Positions 34,845-44,086 of a stretch of 64,000 nucleotides of DNA are shown here, in pieces. The position numbers and the translations under genes were made by a program. The stretch's first letter is position 1. Each line of letters opens with the position of its first letter. The notes below the pieces were generated by a model. It worked only from the letters and a program-made list of their open reading frames with translations, did no database searches and was not told the DNA's origin. The DNA is from PALSA-505 sp963702235 (lineage in GTDB: Bacteria > Actinomycetota > Actinomycetes > Streptosporangiales > Streptosporangiaceae), in NCBI GenBank assembly GCA_963702235.1, contig CAVPBZ010000007.1:432291-496290 (forward strand), in the 5' to 3' direction.

Positions 34845-37120
34845 GGGAGGCCCGCGGCGGCGAGGGCCCGGACCGGCCGCGGGCCCGGCGGAGCGTGCGT
34901 CGCCCCGCCGGGCCGGACCGCCGGGGCACGGCGCCGGGGGCACGTGGCGGTCCTGACCGCCGGACCACCCAGGGGCGCAGGCCGCGCGGGCCCGCCGGGC
35001 GGACGCAGGCCTGGCCGCCCGGCGACGACGGGTCGGCGGCCCCGCGCGGTACGGGCCGGGACGGCGGCAGCTCCCGCGGTGCCAGCCGGGACGCGGCCCG
35101 CCCGCGCGGCGACGGCCGGAACGGCGGCAGCCCGCGCGGCGAAGGGCCGGACGGCAGGCGGCCGCGCGGCCGGCCGCACGGCGAGGTGATCCTGCCGGCG
35201 GGCCGCGGCCGGCCCGCGCCGCCGCGGCGCGCGCCGGACCGGCCGCCGCCGGGCCGCGACGGCGGCGGCTCTGGCCGGCCGCCCCGCGGGCGATCCGGCC
35301 CGCAGCGGCAGCAGCGGCGCCAGCAGCGGCAGCGGGCGAAACGCCGCAGCCCGCTGACCCGCGGCGACCCGGGCCGCCGGCTGCGCATCAGCCTGCTGTG
35401 CGTCGCGTTCGCGCTCTCGCTGTTCGCCGGACGGCTCGTGCAGCTGCAGGGAATGGAGGGATCCAGGTACCGCACGCTGGCCGACCAGCAGCGAGTGCAT
35501 ACCGTGCCGCTTCCCGCGGTGCGCGGCAGCATCACGTCCGCGGACGGCGCCACGCTGGCGGCCACGCTGGAGACCGACATGGTGTTCGCCGACCCCGCAC
35601 TGATGACCGCGGCGCAGGAGCCGCAGGTCGCCGCCGCGCTGGCCGGCCCGCTCCGGATGACGCAGCCGGCCATCCTCAGCCTCATCCAGCATCCGAGCTC
35701 GCCGCAGTACGTGCTGCTGAAGCAGGCGGTTCCCGCCGAGACCGGGAACCAGATCGCCGCCCTCAGCCTGCCCGGCAGCCAGCTCGGCCACCTGCCGGGC
35801 GTCGGGCTGAAGCCGTCCTACAGCACCAATTACCCCAACGGGGAGCTCGCCGCCAGTCTGATCGGCTTCACCAACACCGACAACGCAGGCAACCTGATCG
35901 GCGAGGCCGGCATCGAGTCCCAGTACAACTCCCTGCTCGCCGGGCACGCCGGCACCGAGGAGGTGCAGACCACGGCGCTCGGTCAGCCGATACCGCTCGC
36001 GCAGGACACGCTGTCGTCCACCGTGCCCGGCCGCAGCGTGAAGCTCACGATCATCTCCCCGATCCAGTACACCGCCGAGCAGGCCTGCCGGCAGGAGGTA
36101 CTGAAGACCCGCGCGGCCTACTGCACGGCGGTGGTCATGCAGCCGCACACCGGGCAGATTCTCGCGATGGCCCAGTACCCGACGTTCGACCCGGCGCACC
36201 CGGTCACCCTGGCGGCCACCGCCAACTCCTCGGTGGCGAACGTGTGGCAGCCGGGCAGCACCGGGAAGGTGATCACGGTGGCCGCGGCGCTGGAGCGGGG
36301 CGGGCAGACAGCGATGAGCCTCTACACCGTGCCCAACCAGATCGTCGTGCACGGCTACCCCTTCCACGACGCCGAAGTCCACCCGACTGAGCGCCTCACG
36401 ATCGCCGGCATCCTGGCCAACTCGAGCAACGTGGGCATGGTCCAGGTCGTCCAGCACGTGCCCCCCGCGGTGCAGTACAGCTACCTGCGTGCGTTCGGGC
36501 TGGGGAAACCCACCGGGCTCAACCTCCCCGGGGAGTCGAACGGGATCCTGCCCGCCCCGGCCCAGTGGTCGGGTGACACGCGTTACACGCTGGCGTTCGG
36601 CCAGGGGGTCGCGGCGAATGCCGTCCAGATGGCCAGCGTGTACGCGACGATCGCCAACGGCGGGGTACGGGTGCCGCCGTCCATCGTGGCCGGCACCATC
36701 AGCGCGACCGGGCAGTTCGCTCCGTCCGGGACGCCGCGGGGGTACCGCGTGATCAAGGCAGCGACCGCCCGCACGCTGATCAGGATCCTGCAGCAGGTTC
36801 CCATGCTGAACGCCCAGGCGGGGATACCGTGGGGCGAGATCGCCGGCTACCCGATCGCCGCCAAGACGGGCACCGCGCAGGAATGGAACCCGGCCAGGCA
36901 CTGCCTGTGCAACTACGGCTCCAGCTACATCGGCATGGCCCCGGCGAACAACCCGCAGGTCGTGGTGGCGATCAACGTCCAGGACCCGAAGACCTCGGCG
37001 TACTTCGGCAACGAGGTAGCCGGGCCGGTCTTCTACCAGGTGATGCGGTCCGCGCTGCAGACGCTGAAAATTCCGCCGAATTACGTCAAGCGTCCGTACG
37101 TCCGGCTCACGGCGCCGTGA
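34841..37120 (+). CDS. ftsI: septal peptidoglycan transpeptidase (class B PBP)
   Basis: 759 aa. A 180-residue Arg/Gly/Pro-rich cytosolic tail is unusually long. One helix follows (ISLLCVAFALSLFAGRLVQL), then the PBP dimerisation domain (about 200-400) and the transpeptidase domain. Catalytic motifs: Ser473-Thr-Gly-Lys476 (QPGSTGKV), Ser528-Ser-Asn530 (NSSNVGM) and Lys675-Thr-Gly (AAKTGTAQ). It cross-links septal peptidoglycan with FtsW. GTG start overlapping the ftsL stop. Confidence 0.95.
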   Translation: MREARGGEGPDRPRARRSVRRPAGPDRRGTAPGARGGPDRRTTQGRRPRGPAGRTQAWPPGDDGSAAPRGTGRDGGSSRGASRDAARPRGDGRNGGSPRGEGPDGRRPRGRPHGEVILPAGRGRPAPPRRAPDRPPPGRDGGGSGRPPRGRSGPQRQQRRQQRQRAKRRSPLTRGDPGRRLRISLLCVAFALSLFAGRLVQLQGMEGSRYRTLADQQRVHTVPLPAVRGSITSADGATLAATLETDMVFADPALMTAAQEPQVAAALAGPLRMTQPAILSLIQHPSSPQYVLLKQAVPAETGNQIAALSLPGSQLGHLPGVGLKPSYSTNYPNGELAASLIGFTNTDNAGNLIGEAGIESQYNSLLAGHAGTEEVQTTALGQPIPLAQDTLSSTVPGRSVKLTIISPIQYTAEQACRQEVLKTRAAYCTAVVMQPHTGQILAMAQYPTFDPAHPVTLAATANSSVANVWQPGSTGKVITVAAALERGGQTAMSLYTVPNQIVVHGYPFHDAEVHPTERLTIAGILANSSNVGMVQVVQHVPPAVQYSYLRAFGLGKPTGLNLPGESNGILPAPAQWSGDTRYTLAFGQGVAANAVQMASVYATIANGGVRVPPSIVAGTISATGQFAPSGTPRGYRVIKAATARTLIRILQQVPMLNAQAGIPWGEIAGYPIAAKTGTAQEWNPARHCLCNYGSSYIGMAPANNPQVVVAINVQDPKTSAYFGNEVAGPVFYQVMRSALQTLKIPPNYVKRPYVRLTAP

Positions 37121-37139
37121 TCGGAGGTAACCTCTGCGC

Positions 37140-38786
37140 GTGCCACCCGCCATGCGTCGTGCCAGCGGGCCGCCGGCGGCCCGCCCGGACGGCCCGAGCC
37201 TGCCCTCGCGGCCGGCCCGGGTAGTGCCGCGCCCGCTCACCGGCCTGGCCAGCCTGCTCGGCGTGAAGATGACCAGTCCGGCCGAGCGGGATCCGTTCAC
37301 CGGGCCTGACGGTCCGCCGGCGCTGACCGGCGTGACGCACGACTCGCGCCGGGTCCGGCCCGGCGACCTGTACGCGGCGCTGCCCGGGACCCGCCAGCAC
37401 GGGGCACAGTATTGCCGCGAGGCCGCCCGGGCCGGCGCCGTCGCCGTGCTCACCGACGCGGGCGGCCGGGAGCTGGCTACGGCCTGCGCGCTGCCGGCGT
37501 TCGTGCTGACCGACGTGCGGGCCAGGCTCGGCGAGGTGGCCGCCTGGATCTACGGCCAGCCGTCGCAGCGGCTGCTGCTGGCCGGCGTGACCGGCACCAG
37601 CGGCAAGACCACCACCAGCTACCTGCTGGAGTCCGGGCTGCGGATGTCCGGACACCTGACCGGCCTGATCGGCGGCGTGGAGACCAGGGCCGGCCAGCTC
37701 AGCGCGCCGAGCGAGCTGACCACGCCCGAGGCCACCGACCTGCAGGCCCTGTTCGCGGTGATGGCCGAGCAGGGGGTCACCGCGGCGGCGATGGAGGTGT
37801 CGAGCCACGCGCTCGCCCTCGGCCGGGTTGATGCCACCGCCTTCGACGTCGCGATCTTCACCAACCTGTCCCAGGATCACCTTGACTTCCATGCCAGCCT
37901 GGACGACTACTTCGCCACCAAGGCCGCCTTGTTCACCCCGCGCTACGCCCGGGCAGGCGTGGTGAACATCGACGACGCCAGGGGGCGCGAGCTGGCCGGC
38001 AGCGCCACGATCCCGGTCACCACCGTCTCCGCGGCGGGCAGCCCGGCCGCGGACTGGCGCGCCGCGGATGTACGGTGCGGCGCGGACGGCAGCGCGTTCC
38101 GGGTGGTCGGCCCCGGTGGGGTCGAGGCCGATGCGACGATCGCGCTGGCCGGGCCGTTCAACGTCGCCAACGCGCTCGGGGCGGTGGTGGCGCTGGTGGA
38201 GGCGGGCATCGGGCTGCAGTACGCGGTGGCCGGCGTCGCCGCCTGCCCGGGCGTGCCCGGCCGCCTCGAGCGAGTGGACGCGGGCGACGGCCAGGACTAC
38301 ACGATCCTGGTGGACTACTCGCACAAGCCGGCGGCGGTGGAGGCGGCGCTGCGGGCGCTGCGCCCGGTCACCCAGGGCAAGCTGGTGATCGTGCTCGGCT
38401 GCGGCGGCGACCGGGACCGGGCCAAGCGGCCGCTGATGGGCGCGGCCGCGGCCAGCCTGGCCGACGTGGCCATCCTGACCAGCGACAACCCGCGGTCAGA
38501 GGATCCGCTCGCCATCCTGGCCGCGATGCTCGAGGGAGCGACCGGCGTGGATCGCGGGCACCGCGCGCACGTGATCGTCGAGCCGGACCGGGCGGCCGCG
38601 ATCCGGCTGGCGGTCGGCGGTGCAGCCAAGGGGGATGTCGTGCTGGTGGCCGGCAAGGGACATGAGCGCGGGCAGTACTACGACGGGCAGGTCATCCCGT
38701 TCGACGATCGCGCGGTGGCGGCCGGGGCCGCGGCCGCCCGGGCCGCGGCCGAGCGCCGAGCGAGCGGGACGGAGGGCTGCGAGTGA
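37140..38786 (+). CDS. murE: UDP-MurNAc-tripeptide synthetase (meso-DAP adding)
   Basis: Adds the third residue of the peptidoglycan stem. 548 aa with ATP loop GVTGTSGKTTTSYLL, UDP-binding region THDSRRVRPGDLY and the motif DNPRSEDP, which marks meso-diaminopimelate rather than lysine enzymes. Start at the GTG at 37140 behind GGAGG; the first 45 residues are low-complexity and a downstream start is possible. Overlaps murF by 4 bases. Confidence 0.95.
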   Translation: MPPAMRRASGPPAARPDGPSLPSRPARVVPRPLTGLASLLGVKMTSPAERDPFTGPDGPPALTGVTHDSRRVRPGDLYAALPGTRQHGAQYCREAARAGAVAVLTDAGGRELATACALPAFVLTDVRARLGEVAAWIYGQPSQRLLLAGVTGTSGKTTTSYLLESGLRMSGHLTGLIGGVETRAGQLSAPSELTTPEATDLQALFAVMAEQGVTAAAMEVSSHALALGRVDATAFDVAIFTNLSQDHLDFHASLDDYFATKAALFTPRYARAGVVNIDDARGRELAGSATIPVTTVSAAGSPAADWRAADVRCGADGSAFRVVGPGGVEADATIALAGPFNVANALGAVVALVEAGIGLQYAVAGVAACPGVPGRLERVDAGDGQDYTILVDYSHKPAAVEAALRALRPVTQGKLVIVLGCGGDRDRAKRPLMGAAAASLADVAILTSDNPRSEDPLAILAAMLEGATGVDRGHRAHVIVEPDRAAAIRLAVGGAAKGDVVLVAGKGHERGQYYDGQVIPFDDRAVAAGAAAARAAAERRASGTEGCE

Positions 38787-40174
38787 TCCCGCTGTCGCTG
38801 GCGCAGATCGCGGGAATCACCGGCGCCACGCTTGACCAGGTGCCCGATCCCGGCTTCCTGGTCCGCGGGCCGGTCGTCATCGACTCCCGGGACGCCGCGC
38901 CCGGCGTGCTGTTCGCGGCGCTGCCGGGGGAACGAGTGGACGGGCACGACTTCGCCGCGGCGGCGGTGGCCGCCGGCGCGGTCGCGGTGCTCGCCAGCTG
39001 GCCGGCCGGGGTGCCCGCGCTCATCGTCCCTGACGTGCAGGCCGCGCTGGCGCCGCTGGCCCGCGCCGTCGTGGACCGGCTGCCCGGCCTCACGATCGCC
39101 GGGATCACCGGCTCCTCCGGCAAGACCACCACCAAGGATCTGCTGGCCCAGGTGCTCGAGCGGCTCGGCCCCACGGTGGCCCCGGCAGGCTCGTTCAACA
39201 ACGAGCTCGGGCACCCGCTCACCGTGCTGCGCGCCGACGAGCGGACCCGGTACCTGGTGCTGGAGCTCGGCGCCCGCGGCCGCGGCCACATCGCCCGGCT
39301 GTGCGCGATCGCGCCGCCGCGGCTGGGGGCCGTGCTGAACGTGGGCCGCGCCCACGTCGGCGGCTACTTCGCCGACCAGGCCGAGGTGGCACAGGCCAAG
39401 GGCGAGCTGGTCGAGGCGCTGCCCGCCGACGGCGTCGCCGTGCTCAACGCCGACGACCCCGAGGTCAGCAAAATGGCATTCCGAACGGCTGCGGCCGCGA
39501 TCACCTTCGGCCGGGCCGGCCACGCGGATGTGCGCGCCGCGGACGTGACGGTGGATGCTGACGGCCGGCCGTCGTTCACCCTGATCACCCCCGGCGGGAC
39601 CGCGCCGGTCCGGCTGAACCTGCGGGGCGAGCACAACGTGTCCAACGCGCTCGCCGCGGCCGCGCTGGCCGGAGCGCTCGGGATGTCACCGGCGGAGGTG
39701 GCCGGCGCGCTGTCGGGGGCGGTAGCCCGCAGCAAGTGGCGGATGGACGTGACGCGGCGGGCGGACGGGGCGCGGGTGATCAACGACGCCTACAACGCGA
39801 ACCCGGAATCCATGCGGGCCGCGCTCACCGCGCTGGCCTCGATGGCCGGCCAGGACCGCGCGTTCGCGGTGCTCGGCCAGATGGCCGAGCTTGGCGGTAA
39901 CTCTCGGGCCTGGCACGAGGAGATCGGCGCGTTCGCCGCCCGGGCCGGGGTCAGCGGGCTCATCGTCGTCGGCGAGCAGGCCGCGCCGATGCTGGCCGGG
40001 GCCAAGTCCGAGCCCGGCTGGCACGGTGAACTGCTGCACGTGCCGGACGGCCCAGCGGCGGTGGCCGCGCTGGCGGGCCGGATACGGCCGGGCGACACGG
40101 TGCTGGTGAAGGCGTCCCGCGCGGTCGCCCTGTGGGATGTCGCGTTCGCGCTGGCCTCGGAGGCGACGGCGTGA
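38783..40174 (+). CDS. murF: UDP-MurNAc-tripeptide--D-Ala-D-Ala ligase
   Basis: 463 aa ATP-dependent ligase that adds D-Ala-D-Ala to complete the pentapeptide. Substrate domain VIDSRDAAPGVLFAALPGER, ATP loop GITGSSGKTTTKDLL, and NDAYNANPESMRAAL in the C-terminal region. GTG overlaps the murE stop (GTGA) and the stop overlaps mraY, so translation is probably coupled. Confidence 0.96.
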   Translation: MIPLSLAQIAGITGATLDQVPDPGFLVRGPVVIDSRDAAPGVLFAALPGERVDGHDFAAAAVAAGAVAVLASWPAGVPALIVPDVQAALAPLARAVVDRLPGLTIAGITGSSGKTTTKDLLAQVLERLGPTVAPAGSFNNELGHPLTVLRADERTRYLVLELGARGRGHIARLCAIAPPRLGAVLNVGRAHVGGYFADQAEVAQAKGELVEALPADGVAVLNADDPEVSKMAFRTAAAAITFGRAGHADVRAADVTVDADGRPSFTLITPGGTAPVRLNLRGEHNVSNALAAAALAGALGMSPAEVAGALSGAVARSKWRMDVTRRADGARVINDAYNANPESMRAALTALASMAGQDRAFAVLGQMAELGGNSRAWHEEIGAFAARAGVSGLIVVGEQAAPMLAGAKSEPGWHGELLHVPDGPAAVAALAGRIRPGDTVLVKASRAVALWDVAFALASEATA

Positions 40175-41232
40175 GGACGATCCTGGTCGCGGCCGGCGTC
40201 TCCACGCTGCTCGCGCTGCTCGGCACGCCGCTGGCGATCCGGATCTTCCGCGCGCGCGGCTACGGGCAGGAGATCCGGGAGGACGGTCCCGCCGGGCACG
40301 CCACCAAGCGCGGCACGCCGACGATGGGCGGCACGGTGATCATCATCGCGGCGCTGATCGGCTACTTCACCGGTCACTACACGACCGGCTATACGCCGTC
40401 GGTATCCGGGCTGCTGGTGCTCATGCTGATGACCGGCCTCGGCGTCGTGGGGTTCCTTGACGACTTCATCAAGATCTACAAGCAGCGGAGCCTCGGCCTG
40501 CGCAGCGGCACGAAGCTGGCCGGCCAGGCGGTGATCGGCGCGCTGTTCGCGCTGCTCGTGCTCCGTTTCCCCAACGCCGCCGACATCACCCCGGCCGGCC
40601 CGTACCTGTCGTTCCTGCGGGACTTCGGCCCCCCGATCGGCGCGGTCTTCTTCGGGCTCTGGATCGTCTTCATGATCGCCTCGATGTCCAACGGCGTGAA
40701 CCTCACCGACGGCCTGGACGGCCTGGCCACCGGCGCCGCCACGCTGGTGCTCGCCGCCTACGTGATCATCGGGATCTGGCAGGACCGGAACTCCTGCATC
40801 GGCTCCTTCCTCGCGCCGCAGTGCTACCCGGTCCGGGATCCGCTGGACGTGGCGGTCGTGGCCGCCTCGGTGCTCGGCGCCTGCGTGGGCTTCCTGTGGT
40901 GGAACGCGCCGCCGGCCAGGATCTTCATGGGCGACACGGGGTCGCTGGCGCTCGGCGGCGTGCTGGCCGGGCTCGCGGTCACCACCCGCACCCAGCTTCT
41001 GCTGGTCATCCTGGGCGGCCTGTTCGTGATCATCACGCTGTCGGTGATCCTCCAGGTGGGCTCGTTCAAGCTGACCGGCAGACGGGTGTTCAGGATGGCC
41101 CCGCTGCAGCACCATTTCGAGCTGCTCGGCTGGGCGGAGACCACGATCGTCATCAGGTTCTGGCTGATCTCCGGGCTGTTCATCGGCCTTGGCCTGGTGA
41201 TCTTCTACGTGCAGTGGACGACCCCGGCATGA
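40171..41232 (+). CDS. mraY: phospho-MurNAc-pentapeptide translocase
   Basis: 353 aa, about ten membrane helices. Transfers phospho-MurNAc-pentapeptide to undecaprenyl phosphate, giving lipid I. Motifs: KRGTPTMGGTVII, GFLDDFIKIYKQRSLGL (Asp pair), SNGVNLTDGLDGLATG, IFMGDTGSLALGG and PLQHHFELLGW. GTG at 40171 overlaps the murF stop and the stop overlaps murD. Confidence 0.97.
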   Translation: MRTILVAAGVSTLLALLGTPLAIRIFRARGYGQEIREDGPAGHATKRGTPTMGGTVIIIAALIGYFTGHYTTGYTPSVSGLLVLMLMTGLGVVGFLDDFIKIYKQRSLGLRSGTKLAGQAVIGALFALLVLRFPNAADITPAGPYLSFLRDFGPPIGAVFFGLWIVFMIASMSNGVNLTDGLDGLATGAATLVLAAYVIIGIWQDRNSCIGSFLAPQCYPVRDPLDVAVVAASVLGACVGFLWWNAPPARIFMGDTGSLALGGVLAGLAVTTRTQLLLVILGGLFVIITLSVILQVGSFKLTGRRVFRMAPLQHHFELLGWAETTIVIRFWLISGLFIGLGLVIFYVQWTTPA

Positions 41233-42683
41233 CCGCGGCCGGCCCCGGCCCGCGGCCGGGGGACGGCGGCGGCCCGTCCTGGGACCGGCAGCTGGTCTGC
41301 GTGGCCGGCCTCGGCGTGTCCGGGCCGCCGGCCGCCCGGGCGCTGACCGCCCGCGGCGCGCAGGTCATCGTGCTGGACTCCGCCGACGACGAGACGCGCA
41401 GGCGCCGCGCGGCCGAGCTCGGCCGGCTGGGGATCAAGGTGCTGCTCGGCGCCGCGGCAGATGACGCCGGCGTGCCGCCGGGCACCCGGCTGGTGGTCAC
41501 CTCACCGGGCTGGCGGCCGGACGCGCCGCTGCTGGCGGCCGCCGGCCGCGCCGGGATCCCGGTCATCGGCGACGTCGAGCTGGCCTGGCGGCTGCGCCCG
41601 GTGCTGGCCGACGGCACGGCGCAGGCGTGGCTCGGGGTGACCGGTACCAACGGCAAGACGACCACGGTGCGGATGCTCGCCGCGATGCTCGAGGCGGCCG
41701 GGCTGCGGGCGGCCGCGGCCGGGAACGTCGGCACCTCGGCGGTCGAGGCGGTCACCGAGGCCGGCCCCTACCAGGTGCTGGCGGTCGAGCTGTCCAGCTT
41801 CCAGCTGCACTGGAGCTCCTCGCTGCGCCCGCTGGCCGCGACCGTGCTCAACCTGGCCGCCGATCACATCGACTGGCACGGCGACCTGGAGTCCTACGCG
41901 CGGGACAAGGGCCGCATCTTCGCGCCGGGGACGATCGCGGTCTGCAACGCCGATGACCCGTGGTCGGGCCGGCTGGTCAAGCGGGCGGTCGCGCTGTCCC
42001 GCGTCATCCCGTTCCGGCTGGGCCCGCCAGGTCCGGGCGAGTTCGGCTTGGCCGATGGCGCCCTCGTCGACCGCGCGTTCGGCGGGAAAGTCGTGCTCGC
42101 CCAGGTCAGCGACGTGCGGCCCGCGGCGCCGCACAACGTGGCGAACGCACTGGCCGCGGCGGCCCTGGCCCGCGCGTACGGGGTGGAAGCGGCCGCCGTC
42201 GGCGCCGGGCTGCGCGCGTTCGAGCCCGAGCCGCACCGGATCACCCAGGTGGCGCGCGTCGGCGGCGTGACCTACGTGGACGATTCGAAGGCGACGAACC
42301 CGCACGCCGCGGCCGCCTCGCTGGCCGCCTATCCGTCGGTGGTCTGGGTGGCCGGCGGGCTGCTGCGCGGCGAGGCCGCCGACATCGACGACCTGGTCCG
42401 CGGGGTGGCCGGCCGGCTGCGCGCGGCGGTGCTGCTCGGCCGGGACCGCGGCGTCATGCGGCAGGCTCTCGCGCGACACGCGCCGGATGTCCCGGTTGTT
42501 GAGCTGGCCGGCACCGACACTGGGATCATGGAGCGCGTTGTGACCGAGGCTGCCGCCCTTGCCGTACCGGGGGACACCGTCCTGCTGGCGCCGGCCGCCG
42601 CCTCACTCGACATGTTCGCGAACTACGGAGCGCGCGGCGACGCGTTCGCCACGGCGGTGCGGGCCCTGGCCGCGATGTCATGA
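41229..42683 (+). CDS. murD: UDP-MurNAc-L-alanine--D-glutamate ligase
   Basis: 484 aa. Rossmann-like N-domain CVAGLGVSGPPAARAL, ATP loop GVTGTNGKTTTVRML, LSSFQLHWSS, and YVDDSKATNPHAAAASLA in the C-domain. ATG at 41229 overlaps the mraY stop (ATGA); the stop overlaps ftsW in the same way. Confidence 0.96.
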   Translation: MTAAGPGPRPGDGGGPSWDRQLVCVAGLGVSGPPAARALTARGAQVIVLDSADDETRRRRAAELGRLGIKVLLGAAADDAGVPPGTRLVVTSPGWRPDAPLLAAAGRAGIPVIGDVELAWRLRPVLADGTAQAWLGVTGTNGKTTTVRMLAAMLEAAGLRAAAAGNVGTSAVEAVTEAGPYQVLAVELSSFQLHWSSSLRPLAATVLNLAADHIDWHGDLESYARDKGRIFAPGTIAVCNADDPWSGRLVKRAVALSRVIPFRLGPPGPGEFGLADGALVDRAFGGKVVLAQVSDVRPAAPHNVANALAAAALARAYGVEAAAVGAGLRAFEPEPHRITQVARVGGVTYVDDSKATNPHAAAASLAAYPSVVWVAGGLLRGEAADIDDLVRGVAGRLRAAVLLGRDRGVMRQALARHAPDVPVVELAGTDTGIMERVVTEAAALAVPGDTVLLAPAAASLDMFANYGARGDAFATAVRALAAMS

Positions 42684-44014
42684 GCGCGACCACCATCGGC
42701 GGCGACACCGGTACCAGCGGCGAGACCGGCCCGGGCGGCGAGGCCGGTCCGGGCGGTGACGCCGGGCCCGGCGCGGCGGCGGCCGGCGGCCTGGTGTCGC
42801 GGGAACGGCTGGCCGCGTGGCACGCGCTGCTCAGCCGCCCCTTGCTGTCGTACTACCTGATCGTCGGCATCTCCACCCTGCTGCTGGCGCTCGGCCTGGT
42901 CATGGTGCTGTCCACCTCGTCGGCCTCCGCGCTGGTCAACGGCACGCCGCCGTACCGGGACTTCCAGAAGCAGCTGCTGGGCGTGGCGCTGGGCCTGCCG
43001 GTCATGTGGATCGCGGCCCGGTCCTCACCGCGGCTGTTCCGCGCCGCGGCCTACCCGCTGCTCGGGATCTCGGTGGTCGGGCTGATGCTGACGCTCATCC
43101 CGGGCGTGGGCGTGGTATCGGGCGGCGCGTCCCGCTGGATCCAGCTGGGGCCGCTGCAGCTGCAGCCGTCCGAGCTGGCCAAGTTCGCCTTCGTGCTGTG
43201 GGGCGCCGACCTGCTGGCGCGGAAGGATAAGCACGGCCAGCTGACCGAGTGGCGGCACCTGCTGCTGCCGCTGCTGCCGGGAGCCGGCCTGATCTGCCTG
43301 CTCGTCATGCTCGGCGACGACCTGGGCACCACGTTCGTGCTGCTGACGATCTTCCTCACGCTGCTGTGGGTGATCGGCACGCCGGGTCGGCTGTTCGCGG
43401 CCATGCTCGGCCTGATCGGCCTGGCGATGCTCATGATGATCATCGTCACCCCGTACCGGCTGGAGCGCCTCACCAGCTTCATGAACCCGCAGGCCAACCC
43501 CGTCGGCGTGAACATGCAGAGCATCCAGGGCAAGTACGCGCTCGGCTCCGGCGGCTGGTTCGGCGTGGGCCTGGGCGCGAGCCGGGAGAAGTGGGGCTGG
43601 GTCCCGAACGCCACTACCGACTACATTTTCTCCATCATCGGCGAGGAGCTGGGCCTGGTCGGCACGCTGTGCGTGTCAGCGCTCTACGGCGGCCTCGCCT
43701 ACGCCGGGCTGCGGATCGCCCGCCGGGTCGAGGACACGTTCATGCAGCTCGCCGCCGCCGCCGCGACCGCCTGGATCGTGGCCCAGGCGGTGGTCAACAT
43801 CGGGGCGGTGATCGGCGTGTTCCCGATCACCGGCGTGCCGCTCCCGCTGGTGTCGGAGGGGGTGTCCTCGCTGCTGGTCACGATGGCGTCGCTCGGCATG
43901 CTGATGTCATTCGCCAAGCGGGAGCCAGGAGCCAGGGAAGCATTGGCCGCTCGGGGAGATAGCGGGGTGCGCCGCGTCCTAAGCTGGCTTGGCCTGTCAC
44001 CTAGACGGGCCTGA
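42680..44014 (+). CDS. ftsW: SEDS-family lipid II polymerase
   Basis: 444 aa with ten or so helices after a Gly-rich cytosolic lead of 45 residues (TGPGGEAGPGGDAGPG). SEDS marks: GGASRWIQLGPLQLQPSELAK, NPVGVNMQSIQGKYALGSGG, GLGASREKWGWVPNATTDYI and ITGVPLPLVSEGVSSLL. It polymerises lipid II at the septum with FtsI. Confidence 0.95.
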   Translation: MSATTIGGDTGTSGETGPGGEAGPGGDAGPGAAAAGGLVSRERLAAWHALLSRPLLSYYLIVGISTLLLALGLVMVLSTSSASALVNGTPPYRDFQKQLLGVALGLPVMWIAARSSPRLFRAAAYPLLGISVVGLMLTLIPGVGVVSGGASRWIQLGPLQLQPSELAKFAFVLWGADLLARKDKHGQLTEWRHLLLPLLPGAGLICLLVMLGDDLGTTFVLLTIFLTLLWVIGTPGRLFAAMLGLIGLAMLMMIIVTPYRLERLTSFMNPQANPVGVNMQSIQGKYALGSGGWFGVGLGASREKWGWVPNATTDYIFSIIGEELGLVGTLCVSALYGGLAYAGLRIARRVEDTFMQLAAAAATAWIVAQAVVNIGAVIGVFPITGVPLPLVSEGVSSLLVTMASLGMLMSFAKREPGAREALAARGDSGVRRVLSWLGLSPRRA

Positions 44015-44086
44015 CAGGACTCGCTTGTCCGGCGGGCGGGCATCGCTGCGTCCGGACCCGCGACCGGATGCGAGGAGGCAGTTGCG

